64,000 nucleotides of DNA, taken from Pandoraea oxalativorans. GTDB lineage: Bacteria; Pseudomonadota; Gammaproteobacteria; Burkholderiales; Burkholderiaceae. The translations under genes were made by a program, and so were the position numbers. Below the pieces are notes generated by a model. That model worked only from the letters and a program-made list of their open reading frames with translations, was not told where the DNA came from and ran no database searches. The DNA is taken from assembly GCF_000972785.3 (NCBI RefSeq), contig NZ_CP011518.2:124001-188000 (forward strand), written 5' to 3'. Below, in pieces: positions 48,129 through 58,614 of this stretch; within the stretch, counting starts at the first letter, position 1, and each line of letters begins with the position of its first letter.

Positions 48129-48617
48129 GGTGAGAACCCATGCATTGGGGATCGGCCAGGCGCGCGACGCGCGACCCGGATCTGAAGAATCAGCAGGCGC
48201 CGCCACGCGCGGCCGGGGCGACCGGATTTTCGCCGAGCCGATCACGCGTATCCGGCGCGCTCGCCCGCAGTCTCGCCGAGCGGTGGGACGACACGCAGGG
48301 TGTGAACGGTGGTCGCGGGCCCGGCCGAATGCGAGCGCCGCCTGACCGGTGAGCGCACCGGCCGTGCGCCGCGCCGCCGCTCAGGCGCACGGCACGAAGT
48401 CCGGCCGCGGGCGTTAGCGCGCGCCGGCGCGGCTCAAGCATCGCTATCCACCGGTGGATGTAGGGCAGGCGAGTCGTCAGGACATTGCCAAGCTGTTGCG
48501 CATCGCTCGATCAACGCGTTCAACGCGATCAACGCGCTGTCGTGTGCGCTCGCACTCCGACCGAGCGCGCTGACGAAAGTGCAAGCCGCTCCCGGCCGCC
48601 CCGCGGGCGCACCGATC
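48129..48617. other. No gene seen
   Basis: GC-rich spacer before regulon promoter 8, with no convincing frame. Confidence 0.45.
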
Positions 48618-48668
48618 ATAACTTCAGGTGTTGACCCGATGCCCGCCACCGACGGCGTCGCCTACGCT
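48618..48668 (+). promoter_or_regulatory. Regulon promoter 8
   Basis: AACTTCAGGTGTTGACCCGA (48620-48639), with TACGCT at 48663-48668 starting 40 bp after the first core T. The -10 is atypical but correctly placed. It points to the helical-repeat gene at 48742. Confidence 0.7.
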
Positions 48669-48741
48669 CAGACTCCCGTTAGCGGCCCCGGGCCGCCTGT
48701 CCCCCTCTGACCTCCCCCAGGTTTGCCATAGGAGTTTTCTA

Positions 48742-50241
48742 ATGCTTCACAACGTCTTACGTCCCCCCAAGAACGTTGCCCCACGCCAGGACGTCGAGGT
48801 GCACACCGCGCCGCCAGGCCTGCCGGCCGTGCCGCACGACCTGGATTTCGGTAATGACGCACAGGTGCTCGCGATGCATCGGGAACTGACCGAGGCCCTG
48901 GAGCGGCAGCCCGAGTGGGCCTCGACCGTGGACGGCGACCCCCGGGTCGCCGGCGCCTTCGCAAGCCTCATCCTACACCGGTACGCCGCGGCGCGGCAGG
49001 CCGCTCCGGACGCGATTCCGGATGCCTGGCAGGCCGCCCAAGCGATCGTCGCGGCACACCTCTCGCCCACCGGCAATGAGGAGCTCCGACGCACCCTGGC
49101 CACCGACGCAGCCCCCCAGGGGATTTTTGCCCAACTGGGGGATTCGGGTCGGTTGTGTTTGACCGCCCAAGTGTGCCATCGAGACGCGGACGCGCACGTG
49201 CTCGACCGGCGTTGGGCGTTGGCCGTAAGCGATTACGCCACGGCCAAGCTCGCCTACGCGCAGGTGCCGGGCTCCGAGGCGACGGTGAAAGAGCTGGACC
49301 GACTGGCGACGCTCGCGCAAGCGCAGGCAAATCAACAAAATCAACACGTCGAGACGAAGCTCAGCCTGCTGTGGGAACGCGCTCAGGCGTTGGCCGATCA
49401 GCCCGAGGCGGCGGCTCCTATTTACATGAAGATCGGTCGCTTAACGTTCGAGCACCATGTCACACTCGACGACGTCGAGGCCCTCCAGGCCACCCTGCAG
49501 GACGCCGCCAAGGCCTTCGCCGCGGCATCCGCCCGCTACACCGACAGGGGGCAGACCGCGAAGGCCCTCGACGCCGATCTGAGGGCCGCACACGCCTTGG
49601 ATTGCGGGCTGCAGTACCAAAAAGCCGCGGCCCTCTACACCAAGGTCAAGCAAGGCTTGCTCGCACGGCAAGACGTTCATAAGGGGAGCCATGGTGCCGA
49701 GCGGGCCGACATCGACGCCCATAATGCTAAATACGCCGAAGACCGAGCCCGTGCAGCCGACATTCATCGGCTACTGTACCGTACGGCGGTCGACTTCGCT
49801 AAAAGCGGCCAAGACGCCGAGGCGGCAAAGAGCTACGAGTCCCTCGCATGGATGCATCAGCGGGCGGGGCAACCGGTGCAGGCCGGGCTGCTCTTGCGTC
49901 TGGCCCAGGCGTGCCACGTGCGCGTCGCCCAGCGGCAGATGACCGCGGCACAGGACTTCGCGGCACAGGGTAAATACGCCCGGGCAGGGCATATTTACGC
50001 CGACGCGCAGGAAAGGTTTCGACTGGCCGATCAGCCCCAACAGGCCCAGGAGGCCAAGGAGGCCAAAAAGCTCGCCTACGCCAGAGCGGAGGCTCAGTCC
50101 AAGCTGTTTGAGCAGCTCGCGCAGGCCATGGGGGCGCACACCACCAAGGTCGATCAGAACCAACCAGGCGGGGTGGAGAACACCCCACTGGTCAACCGGC
50201 TCCAACAACTTTTGCGGGAATTCCCAGACGCACTGCCCTAA
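48742..50241 (+). CDS. TPR-like helical-repeat putative effector (499 aa)
   Basis: ATG 48742 follows TAGGAG. From about residue 145 onward the protein is built of helix pairs with small residues at TPR-like positions (RWALAVSDYATAKLAYAQVPG, AAALYTKVKQGLLAR, DFAKSGQDAEAAKSYESLAWM, DFAAQGKYARAGHIYADAQERF). It ends in a charged helical tail. No signal peptide or membrane segment. Such solenoids bind other proteins. Regulon promoter 8 lies 75 bp upstream, placing it with the effector set; the actual partner is unknown. Confidence 0.8.
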   Translation: MLHNVLRPPKNVAPRQDVEVHTAPPGLPAVPHDLDFGNDAQVLAMHRELTEALERQPEWASTVDGDPRVAGAFASLILHRYAAARQAAPDAIPDAWQAAQAIVAAHLSPTGNEELRRTLATDAAPQGIFAQLGDSGRLCLTAQVCHRDADAHVLDRRWALAVSDYATAKLAYAQVPGSEATVKELDRLATLAQAQANQQNQHVETKLSLLWERAQALADQPEAAAPIYMKIGRLTFEHHVTLDDVEALQATLQDAAKAFAAASARYTDRGQTAKALDADLRAAHALDCGLQYQKAAALYTKVKQGLLARQDVHKGSHGAERADIDAHNAKYAEDRARAADIHRLLYRTAVDFAKSGQDAEAAKSYESLAWMHQRAGQPVQAGLLLRLAQACHVRVAQRQMTAAQDFAAQGKYARAGHIYADAQERFRLADQPQQAQEAKEAKKLAYARAEAQSKLFEQLAQAMGAHTTKVDQNQPGGVENTPLVNRLQQLLREFPDALP

Positions 50242-51401
50242 GGGTTCGACGGGTTCAGACGCACATGCCGAGCGGCGCGGGCGGCACGTGAGAGCGTTGG
50301 TTCTGTCGCGATAACGAAGGTGCGCCGAAGCGAAGCCCGGGGCGCGCCGGGGGTGCTGTCACGTTGGCGCGGGCGTTGGCCTATCGAGCGTGACCGGCCG
50401 AGTCTCAAGCAAACCGGTGCCCTCGGCCGCGATGACGGCCGGGGGTGGCGCGGCTGCCCCCGCCACCCCGAGCCTCGCCGCCTATGGCTGCCTCATCGCT
50501 CGATGGGCTCGACGGGCTCGATGGTGCCGGTGGGGCCAGTGGCTCAGCATCAAATCGGCCAACGAAGTTTAAAAAACACCAAGGAACGCCCCGCACCTGC
50601 CATTCCCGCGCATGGCATGGCGCGCGGCCGTCCGACGCGTGCAACGTCACCTTCCTCTCGCCCTCGCCGGGCGTATTCAAGCGGTGCAATCGACGTCCGC
50701 GGGGCGCGGCGACCCAGCGACACAGCGACAAAGCGACACACGGCATCTTGACGAGGGGGCGTGACGATCGATGGCAAAAAGCACGGGCTGTCGCGGGCGG
50801 TGGAGCGGGTGGGGAAGACTCCGATGTGAGGCGTTAAGTCGGCTCGCCCATGGCAGCGCTTCACCTCAGTGCACGCGCGGGCCTGGAGCCGGTGCATGGC
50901 GTGGCGCTATCGCCGCATGCCGAGCAGGGCGCGAGGGCCGGTCAGGCAATCGCTCGCGCTCAAAGGGACGCAGGGCGCAGGGACGCAGGGTCGAAGGCGG
51001 GCTGTCGGCAGCGGTCGGCCCGCGTGTCCACCGGTCATCGCGTCACGCCGACATTTTCTCCTCAAGACGCAGAGGTCTTGCACACCGCTCGCGCGGGATC
51101 CGCCGCGACAACGGCGTGCGACGCCGTTGGCCGTTGCCCCCACGGCGCGAACCCGCGCCCTTTGGGGCGGTCAAGCTCGTGCGTTGAGCACGCACGGCGG
51201 TGGTCGAATGATCCGCGTGTCGTCGCGCCGCCCGTCGCAATCCCTCTGTCGCAAACCTTCTGTCGCAAACCTTCTGGCGCAGCGCCCGGGGGGCGTTCAC
51301 GGATCGAGGCGCAACCCTCGTCAGCAGGGCGAACCCGCAGGCGCGTACGGGCTTTGCGTCGATCGCCACAGCCAGTGGGGCGGCGGCACGTTCCCCGTGG
51401 C
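50242..51401. other. No gene seen; contains a dispersed repeat
   Basis: A spacer with copy 2 of the dispersed repeat (50826-50935). No frame with family resemblance. Confidence 0.5.
50826..50935. repeat. Dispersed repeat, copy 2
   Basis: Matches 43807-43925 over roughly 110 bp with scattered differences and small indels. Confidence 0.6.
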
Positions 51402-51626
51402 CTAATAGCCAAAGTAACCGCTGAAGAGCGCGGTAATGGCGTGATGGAGCGTGTCCGCCGACACCGGATACGTCTCACCACAGTGCCCGCATACCCATGG
51501 TTCGGGCGGACTCGACGAGAGTTCGCTGATCAGCTTGTGATTACTCCCGTCACAGTGGCTGCAGTGGGTGATCACGGGTAAGTCGAACCAAAAGTCCCAA
51601 GTCAGGAGGGCACGCAGAAATTTCAT
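51402..51626 (-). CDS. Small zinc-ribbon protein, copy 2 (74 aa)
   Basis: Paralogue of the 75-residue protein at 33403. It has the same amphipathic start (KFLRALLTWDFWFDLPVIT), CSHC at 22-25, CGHC at 46-49 followed by GETYPV, and the same end (ITALFSGYFGY). Conservation of all four Cys, and of the tail, while other positions drift, argues that both are expressed and selected. Divergent-strand context; no neighbour suggests a function. Confidence 0.75.
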   Translation of the reverse strand: MKFLRALLTWDFWFDLPVITHCSHCDGSNHKLISELSSSPPEPWVCGHCGETYPVSADTLHHAITALFSGYFGY

Positions 51627-52276
51627 GGAGCGGTTCTCCCGGCATCAGGTCCGCCTCAGAAGCGCAGCGTCCCGCAACATGCCGATAGTGTTCAAGGCGA
51701 AGCACCGTGGGGCATCCCGCCGGCCGGTGCGTGCGACGCCGCAACCCCCGCGGTGCGGGGGGAGGGCGGTGATCGGCGCCGGCGGACCGCGCGCTGATCG
51801 TGTCATCGAAAGCCCCCTTGGCGCTCGACAAGCGGGACGCGTGCGCGGGGGGCGCATGGCGGCGCGGGGGCCGGTGGGCTTGAGGGTGGGACCGCCGCAG
51901 AGGCTCGCCCTTGTCGGGCGGCGTCGACGCGCCACTACACGCGACACGCGGGTATGACCCTCACCCACGACCCGAGGCCGTGGCCGGGCGTGGCCGCCAC
52001 GCCCGGGTTCCCGGCAAGGGGACAAGGGTCGTGACAGCCGCAGCGTAACCGTCCTGCGGGCGGCGCGCTTCCGGGATCGCGCGCAAACTTTCCGATTTCG
52101 GCGACGGGAGGGGCCATCGGGGGAACCCCGCGGCAGGCACGGCACGATCGACCCCGCCCGCCGAGGCCGCGGCCGTGGCCCAATGGCTGATCACGCGACG
52201 GCGCCGCCTCGCGATCGGACAGCGCGCGCGACCCCGTTGCTCTAACGCCCGCGGGGGGCGGGTCGCGTGCGCTCCG
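51627..52276. other. No gene seen
   Basis: GC-rich spacer. Frames are low-complexity. Confidence 0.45.
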
Positions 52277-53131
52277 TCACCCGGGCCGGGTCGCGGCGAG
52301 CATCGGATAGGTGAAGAGGAAGAAGTGCGCCACGTTCAGCCCCCCGTGCGCGAGCACCGCCGCGGCCAGCCCTCCGCCGCGGTAGGCCCAGCCGTAGCCG
52401 AGGCCCGCCACCATGGCGAACCCCCTCCAGGGCCACCCCCCGGCGACATGCGCGAGACCGAACACGGTCGCCGCGACGCCAAGGGCGATTTCGTCTGCGT
52501 AAGGTTGCGCTCCGAGCCAACGGCGCAGACCGCCCTGCAGGTAGCCGCGGAACAGCGCTTCTTCGACCAGCGAGACGAGCAGCAGATTATTGAGCAGCCA
52601 GAGCCCACTGACGGACGGCCATTTCGGTGCCCACTTGACCAGCCCGAGCAGCACCGCCATCAGCCCACAGCTCACGAGGGTCATCACCAGGGCACCGAGC
52701 CCCACCCGCAGCGATCCCCACCCGACTTGCGGGCGCCGAATCCACGGTAGCACCAGCAGCAACCAGAAGCCCGCCAGGGGCTTGTCCAGATTGAGGTACA
52801 TCGTAAATGGCACCGCATCGGCGGTGAAGCGTTCGGGGCCGATCACGCGGGGATTATGAAAGCCCGGGAGCCAATGCAGGCTGAGCGCGATGGCGAGCCC
52901 CACGAATACCGCGTGCCCGAGGCCGCGCAAATACCGTGGGCGCCGGGGCGACACCGCATAGGCGGCCGCGAACAGGCCCGTGATCGGCAACAAGGCCCAG
53001 GCATCCATCTGCCCACCCGCCAGCGCCGCGCCATAGCCGATCGAGAGCAGCCCCAGACTCAACCACCGAGCCGCGGGCCACCATAGCGCCAGCGCGGCGG
53101 GGAAAATGGCGATCCATGGCACGACGAACAT
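52277..53131 (-). CDS. CPBP-family intramembrane glutamic endopeptidase (284 aa)
   Basis: An inner-membrane protein with 7-8 helices. The CPBP (Abi/CAAX protease) motifs are all present: VEEALFRGYL with Glu190-Glu191 and Arg195, VFGLAHVAGG with His228, and AHGGLNVAHF with His262 and Asn266. ATG 53131 has AAGGAGA at good spacing. Such proteases process prenylated or bacteriocin-like peptides or confer immunity to them; the substrate here is unknown. The 12-bp array at 53172-53237 sits just upstream, where its promoter would be. Confidence 0.88.
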   Translation of the reverse strand: MFVVPWIAIFPAALALWWPAARWLSLGLLSIGYGAALAGGQMDAWALLPITGLFAAAYAVSPRRPRYLRGLGHAVFVGLAIALSLHWLPGFHNPRVIGPERFTADAVPFTMYLNLDKPLAGFWLLLVLPWIRRPQVGWGSLRVGLGALVMTLVSCGLMAVLLGLVKWAPKWPSVSGLWLLNNLLLVSLVEEALFRGYLQGGLRRWLGAQPYADEIALGVAATVFGLAHVAGGWPWRGFAMVAGLGYGWAYRGGGLAAAVLAHGGLNVAHFFLFTYPMLAATRPG

Positions 53132-53171
53132 GGGCGTGTCTCCTTCATGAGTGAATGGCCATGGCAGGGTC

Positions 53172-53237
53172 GATGCCAAGTCCGATACCAAGTCCTATGC
53201 CACGTCCTATGCCACGTCCTATGCCACGTCCTATGCG
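53172..53237. repeat. 12-bp tandem array, about 5.5 units
   Basis: GATGCCAAGTCC, GATACCAAGTCC, then TATGCCACGTCC three times and a partial unit. It lies 41-106 bp upstream of the CPBP gene start, so changes in unit number could shift promoter spacing. Confidence 0.92.
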
Positions 53238-53484
53238 CGGGCACCCGACCGCAGCGCGCGTCAGCATGGTTTATTCCCATGCGATGCGCATCGCACTGCC
53301 TTGGGCTCTGCTGCGCGCATGCCCCTGAGGATGATCGACTGGCGTCGCACACCACCGTCCCCGCAGCGCATCTTGCACGCTCGGCGCATCCGCGATCGCC
53401 ACGTCAGCCATCTCGTCCCGTCCCCGGCGGCGCAACGGGAACACGACCGACCGGAGCGGGTGTGCATCGACACGGCCTCGGGCG

Positions 53485-54800
53485 AGGGCGTGGGAAATTC
53501 CGTGTGCAAGGCGGGCGAGGCATCACACGCACGGTCGCACGCAACGATCGGCGTTAAGGATAGCGAATGGATTGCCGGGCGCTGTCACCGCCTTGGCTGC
53601 ACGCCCCCATCCGCGGCGATATTGCCCATCGCCCGCCCAATGCGTTTCGGCGCTGCAGCATCGCTCGGGAAGTGAGCTCGCGTGTTGATGATCTTGCGCT
53701 GATGCGCAGGGCGATGTTCAAGGGCGTTCGTAGTGTAGCTAACCTTGCGCACGTCCGGGGCAAACGCCACTGACCGCATCACGCGATCTGCGGCGTTGCG
53801 CCACGACGCGCTCACCGTTGGGAATTCCTGGCCTGCATGGCCCGTCGGTCAACGCGTTCAATGCGCGCGTCCAATGCGGTTTGAGCGGCCTCGGCTCTGA
53901 GGACGATGCAGACCGGAGCGGTTTGATCGCAGCCGCCGGCCCCGTGCGACCCTTCCCACTCGCGGCATCGAGGCGATTACGGAGCCGATGGACGATGCCG
54001 GTTTGCCGCGTCGTTGCGCCAATCACGGCGGCCGGCGATGCCGGCATGGCTTTGAGGCCAACGGTCACGGCGATCAGGACGTCGTGCATCCCTCGCGTTT
54101 TCAGCGCGTTGAGCACCTTTATCGAGACTAGGCACCTTCGGTGCGCGCGAGCCACAGGCGCAGGGGGGGCGCGCGAGCCGTCAGGCAAGCCCCCCGGTGC
54201 CAGATGGCGCGCCGTGTTATGCACCTCGGCGTGTTCGCGAATCTTTGCCCGCAGCGCGTCGAAGCACACCGGCGGATCCACCGGCTCGCGGGGCCGGGAC
54301 TGCCAGGCAGTGACCCCCGGATCTCACGCAGCGCCCTGCCGCGGGCCTACCTGGCGACGATTTTGCCGTCGAGGCCGGCGAAGCGGCATTCGCGGGTCGG
54401 AATCAGGATGGCCCCGAAGCCGCCGGGCAGGTCATTACGGTCGCGCGGCATCTCAATGCGAATTGGGCCGACTTGGCTCCTTTGCCCGTTGCGCCGATTC
54501 GCGACGGTGGCACGCGTGGCAGCGCCGGACACATAGCTCAGAGGGTGATTCGTCGCGCCGCCCGCGCACGCGCGGCGCGATCAGCGCCTTCTCACGCGCC
54601 ATGGTCGCGGCATGGATCGCTTGGGCCGTTATCGAACCTTTACCGAACGGCGCAAGCGGTTCGGCGGCAATCGCCGGCCGATTCGCCTGCGGCACTTTCT
54701 GTTGTGCCGGATCGTCCCGGCCACGATCGCGGCGATGCACATGACTCGCAAGGCGCGCAGGTGTGGTGATGGCGTCGCCTCGACGGCAGCCGGACAATGG
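53485..54800 (-). pseudogene. Degenerate IS256-family element
   Basis: GAAATTCCGTGTGCAAGGCG near 53493 resembles the end of the IS256 in effector A. Minus-strand frames hold TAQAIHAATMAREKALI, FAGLDGKIVA, CFDALRAKIREHAEV, VLIAVTVGLKAMP and YTTNALEH, which follow the intact transposase in order with many frameshifts. The catalytic Asp of AVTDGLKGM is Val here. Confidence 0.85.
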
Positions 54801-55191
54801 CTACGCCCTCACAATGTCGATCGTCCTGATCCACTCAGGTTCAGCGCGGTCTCAACGCCCTTAACGCGACACGGTCAGCAACGGCCGGGGGCATGCCGCT
54901 GCCGGCGCGGCAACGCCCCGCGCGAGCGCGCCGGTTGACAAACCGCCGTTCAATAATCGAACGAAACCGTGCCAATCCGAAAGCGTTGCGTGGGGCCACG
55001 GCATAAAAATGACCTGTCTGCAGGGCTTGCAGCGTAGCGCACCAGGCCCAACCGAAACGGGGATGGCGGCGCTTTGCAAATCCGGCGCCAGCAGCCCGCC
55101 TTGCCCCCGAGGCTCTCTCAGCCTCCTGAGGACTCCTGAGAACTCAGGAGAACTCCTGAGGTAGCCGAATTGCTTCAATAGGATAACCAAC
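54801..55191. other. No gene seen
   Basis: Spacer with CTCCTGAG/CTCAGGAG-type inverted short repeats at 55115-55160. Not a good match to the regulon box. Confidence 0.4.
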
Positions 55192-56118
55192 ATGTTTTTT
55201 TTTCCAGTCTCCTCTGACCAGATCGTCCTTCGCATCCGGTATGAAAATAACGATTCCATCAACTGGGCCGAGGCGCAAATCATCAAGGACGCGCCAAACC
55301 TTGAGCGAGTCGCCACGCTCCGAGGCGATCCGCGCAGTTTGTGTGAAAAAGTGCGGGATTTGTGTTGCCTGGCGCCTGAATACAACGGCGTCACGAAGGA
55401 GGCTGAGCGGATGCTGTGGCGCCTGACGCACGCCGAAGGCGACCGGCTCGCCGACTTCGAAGGCTTGCGCGATGTGGTGACGGACGAGGGCCGGGACAAT
55501 TTCCTCTATCTGTCGTTTAATCGCGACACTGTCGACTTCGCGCTGGAGGGGCTGGAAGAGAACCCCATTCACTTTACGGCGGCTCCAGAAGGTATCCCAA
55601 AGCGCATCATCCAAAACCTCTGGGCGCCAACGGGGCGAGAGCGGCAGGCCGGACCCGCGGTCGCCCAGAGCAACCTCGCTGCGCTGCGGTTGTACCATGA
55701 CGCGTCCCCCCATATACGGGAGATGCTGGACCAGCTCGCCCGCCCGTCGACGTTTATGGCGATATGCCGGGCGTTCGATCTACCTGAGGCGGGGGCTGAG
55801 GCGCAGAGGGAGAGGGAGGCGGAGGCGGAGAGGGAGAGGGAGGCGGAGAGGGAGAGGGAGGCGGAGGCGGGGATGGTCCACACCGCGATGCTACCAGCCG
55901 GGACCACGGACTCTTTTATCGAGCAGGCGCAGCGACAGCGGCCGACATTCACCCTGCGCGCGCTTACGAACGGCATCATCCGAGCGACCGTGAGCTATAG
56001 CATCGGGTTGGCGCGACAGGAGGTCACGTTTCTCATTCGCGAGCTCCCTCACGAAGGGGCTCCCGTCGAGGATACCCTGCAGTGTGTTTTCACCAAATAC
56101 ATTTCCCCTTTCGCATGA
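55192..56118 (+). CDS. Putative effector with charged coiled-coil insert (308 aa)
   Basis: ATG 55192 has ATAGGATAACC before it. Residues 1-200 form an unrecognised globular region (SWINWAEAQIIKDAP-like start, LCEKVRDLCCLAPEYNGVTKEAERML, FEGLRDVVTDEGRDNFLYLSFN). At about 202-226 there is an uninterrupted (Q/E)REREAE-type charged helix, encoded by GAG/GCG/AGG triplet repeats at 55795-55869. The C-terminal 80 residues are again mixed. There is no signal peptide and no clear regulon box. IS relics flank it on both sides. Confidence 0.7.
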   Translation: MFFFPVSSDQIVLRIRYENNDSINWAEAQIIKDAPNLERVATLRGDPRSLCEKVRDLCCLAPEYNGVTKEAERMLWRLTHAEGDRLADFEGLRDVVTDEGRDNFLYLSFNRDTVDFALEGLEENPIHFTAAPEGIPKRIIQNLWAPTGRERQAGPAVAQSNLAALRLYHDASPHIREMLDQLARPSTFMAICRAFDLPEAGAEAQREREAEAEREREAEREREAEAGMVHTAMLPAGTTDSFIEQAQRQRPTFTLRALTNGIIRATVSYSIGLARQEVTFLIRELPHEGAPVEDTLQCVFTKYISPFA

Positions 56119-56129
56119 CCCTGCCTGAA

Positions 56130-56363
56130 TTTTGCGTACCGCAGCTCACGCCACGGGTCGTATCGCTTCGTGAGCGTGCGGTGTGCGGTTGCCGTTCGAC
56201 GAATGGATGCGTTGGCGATGGTAAAAGCCTTCGATCCGGTCCACCGCCTCCCGTCTTGCCTGCGCTCGGGCTCTGTGTCGACACCGCGGGCCTGCTCAGC
56301 GCTCAAGGTCTTAAAGGCGCGCTGCATCGAGACGTTGTTCCACGCGTTGGCTCGCCGACGCAT
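56130..56363 (-). pseudogene. IS3-family OrfB C-terminal remnant
   Basis: The minus strand reads NAWNNVSMQRAFKTLSAEQA, matching the DNVSMQRAFKTLK.E end of IS3 OrfB (its Glu replaced), then decays through frameshifts. Confidence 0.65.
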
Positions 56364-56408
56364 GGACGGGGATGCAAACGAAAACTTGGAAGAATTACGA
56401 ATGGAGCC

Positions 56409-57290
56409 CTAAGTACTTTCGATGCGCAATGACGCTGCGTATCCCGTCGGGGCTTTCGCGCCCGCTCGCGTGGTTTGCCCGGCGTTGCGTTTGTCCTTCA
56501 GCCGGTCGCTCTTGCCGGTGAACTGCACGATACGGGTGTGATCGATACGGGCGTGATGCGGCAGTCGATCGCGCGTCGCCGCCGTCAGCGGCGGTGCGTC
56601 GGCAAACGCGGTGGCCCACCGCGTAAGCGCCGGTTCACGAGGCTGCACGAGGGCGTCGCGCTGCTACCGCTTGGCCACGACGTTAAAGAATGGGTGGGCT
56701 GATTCTCGTCCAAACGGCAAATGGCCGATGTCAGCGATGACCCGCCACTTGGGGCCGACCACGGCTCGGTTAAAAAGCGCTCACAACCGCTTCTATGGCC
56801 TGGCAGTCGCTCGGGGCATCATCCAGTCGGCGCCCGTCGTGCCGCGCGTTTTGATGCCGGCGTGCATTGCCCGATGCCAAGGCACAGGCGAGGTGCGTTT
56901 TGTGCGCGCCTGACGGGCCCGGCAGCCCCACGTTCTCGGCACGCTCGATCAATGCCGGAGCGATGGCGGAGGTGGCCGCCTTTCGCCGGGCAACCCTCGC
57001 TTGCGTCGTGTCGGTGCAGGCGCCGGCGTCGTGCTTCAAACCGGCGACAACATGAATGCCGCTTACTCGCTCGGCGAGCGCACCGAAGGCTTCTCTTTCG
57101 TCGTGGTATGTCCCCGAAGATTGGCCGCCTCCGCCGGCCGGCGGCCGATGTGGCGGCTGGCCGGCCGGTGTCGGTGCGTTGCGCGCATCCGCGCCGCGTG
57201 CTCGGTGAGGTGAACGGTTTTGTGCGCACCGCAAAATCGAGCTTCAGCGCCCGGTCTCGAAAGAATTGACCGGCGTCAGTTTTTAGCATG
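56409..57290 (-). pseudogene. IS21-family IstB remnant
   Basis: Minus-strand pieces include RAENVGLPGPSGAHKTHLAC, a damaged Walker A (normally GPSGVGKTHLA) of the IstB helper ATPase, and near the C-terminus PPLTAATRDRLPHHA followed by IVQFTGKSDRLKDKR. Several frameshifts; no istA detected. Confidence 0.7.
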
Positions 57291-57313
57291 ATCCACGGAC
57301 CCCGCTTTTTTTC

Positions 57314-58614
57314 GGTTCATCGTGGAAAACCGGGGAAGTTTTCAAGGCAATTGACGATCTGACGCCCATAGAGACGGGGTTCGGGGGAGCAATTGCGAGA
57401 TGAAAAGCGCTGCAAGCCCTCGGTTGCCGGACGGGATACCGAGTTGGGCGAGGGGAGGGGCCTTCACAGGACAGTGGGACACTGTCGTTGTATCTGAAGC
57501 CATCAAGCCGAGTGATGCTGTGCGAGCAACGCGGCAAGCGTCGCTCGCAGATCCACGAGACGACGGGGCGCCGGGTTCGGGATCTTCCGTTGTTTGAATA
57601 TCGCGTGGTGTTGCATGTGCCGCGTCGTCGGCTTTGGTGCGAGCACCGTGGTGGGCCGAAGCCGGAGACGTTGGACTGGCGCGGGCGCTGCCGGCGGGTC
57701 ATGGCACGCTTTGCCAATGCCTGGGAAATTCTGCTCAAGTCGACCAATGTCCAGGCCGTTGCAGCGTTCTACGGTTTGGATTCGCATACCGTCAAAGCGA
57801 TCGACAAAGCGAGTCGGCGAGCCGGCATTGCCGAACCGGATGGGACGCAGGTTCGATATCCGGCGATGGACGAATTCGCGCCGCACGAGGGCCACCGTTA
57901 CGCCACGGTGGTGGTCGAGCCGCTCCGTCGGCAGGTGCGATGGATCGGGCATGGCCGTTCGCGTGAAACTGCCCGGCCCTCGTTGAACAGCCGCCCGAGG
58001 GCGTTGCAGAGCGTATCGAGGCTGTTGCCATCGATATGCCAACGGCCTACGCGTTGGAAATCAAGGCGAACTGTCCGCAAGCGGACATCGTCTACGACTT
58101 GTTCCATGTCATTGCCAAATACGGACGCGAAGTGATCGACCGGGTCCGGGTCGATCAGGCTAATCCGCTCCGAGACAACCGGCCGGCACGCAAAGGCCTC
58201 ACATCAAGCCGCCGGCCGCTCTTGCGCAATCAAAGGAATCTACGGCCGGAACAGTCCGTACATCTGAGTGAACCGCTGCACGCCCACCCGCCCCTGGTGT
58301 GCGCCTATTTGCTACGCGACGAACTCAAGCGACCGGGGTTCTACCGAAAGCCGGCTTGGGCGCAAAAGGCATGGGAACAGTGGATTACTCAAGCCAACCA
58401 CAGCGGTATCGCTGCGCTGAAACTATTTGCACAGCGCCTGCAAGGCTATTGGCACGGCATCCGGGCCCGCTGCCGACCCCCGCTTAACACCCGCGTCGTT
58501 GAAGGCATCAACACCACCCTCAAGGTCATCAAGCGCCGCGCTTACGGATACCGCGACGAGGAATATTTCTTCCTTAACATCCGCGCAGCTTTCCCCGGCA
58601 ATCCACGATGAACC
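57314..58614. mobile_element. ISL3-family element, 1.3 kb
   Basis: Ends are related inverted repeats, GGTTCATCGTGGAAAACCGG (57314-57333) and the complement of GGTTCATCGTGGATTGCCGG (58595-58614). A transposase frame fills the interior. Confidence 0.8.
57488..58611 (+). pseudogene. ISL3-family transposase, frameshifted
   Basis: The first frame (57488-57980) has CEHRGGPKPETLDWRGRCRR, LLKSTNVQAVAAFYGLDSHTVKAI and GHRYATVVVEPLRRQVRWIG. A one-base loss near 57975-57985 shifts it. The second frame reads VAIDMPTAYALEIKANCPQA, IVYDLFHVIAKYGREVID and NTRVVEGINTTLKVIKRRAYG, carrying ISL3 DDE elements. Inactive as it stands but only lightly decayed. Confidence 0.85.

Noticed and set aside
54850..54885. 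CTCAGGTTCAGC upstream of the 55192 gene as a box
   Set aside because: It lacks the GGTG..CACC dyad and the spaced -10.
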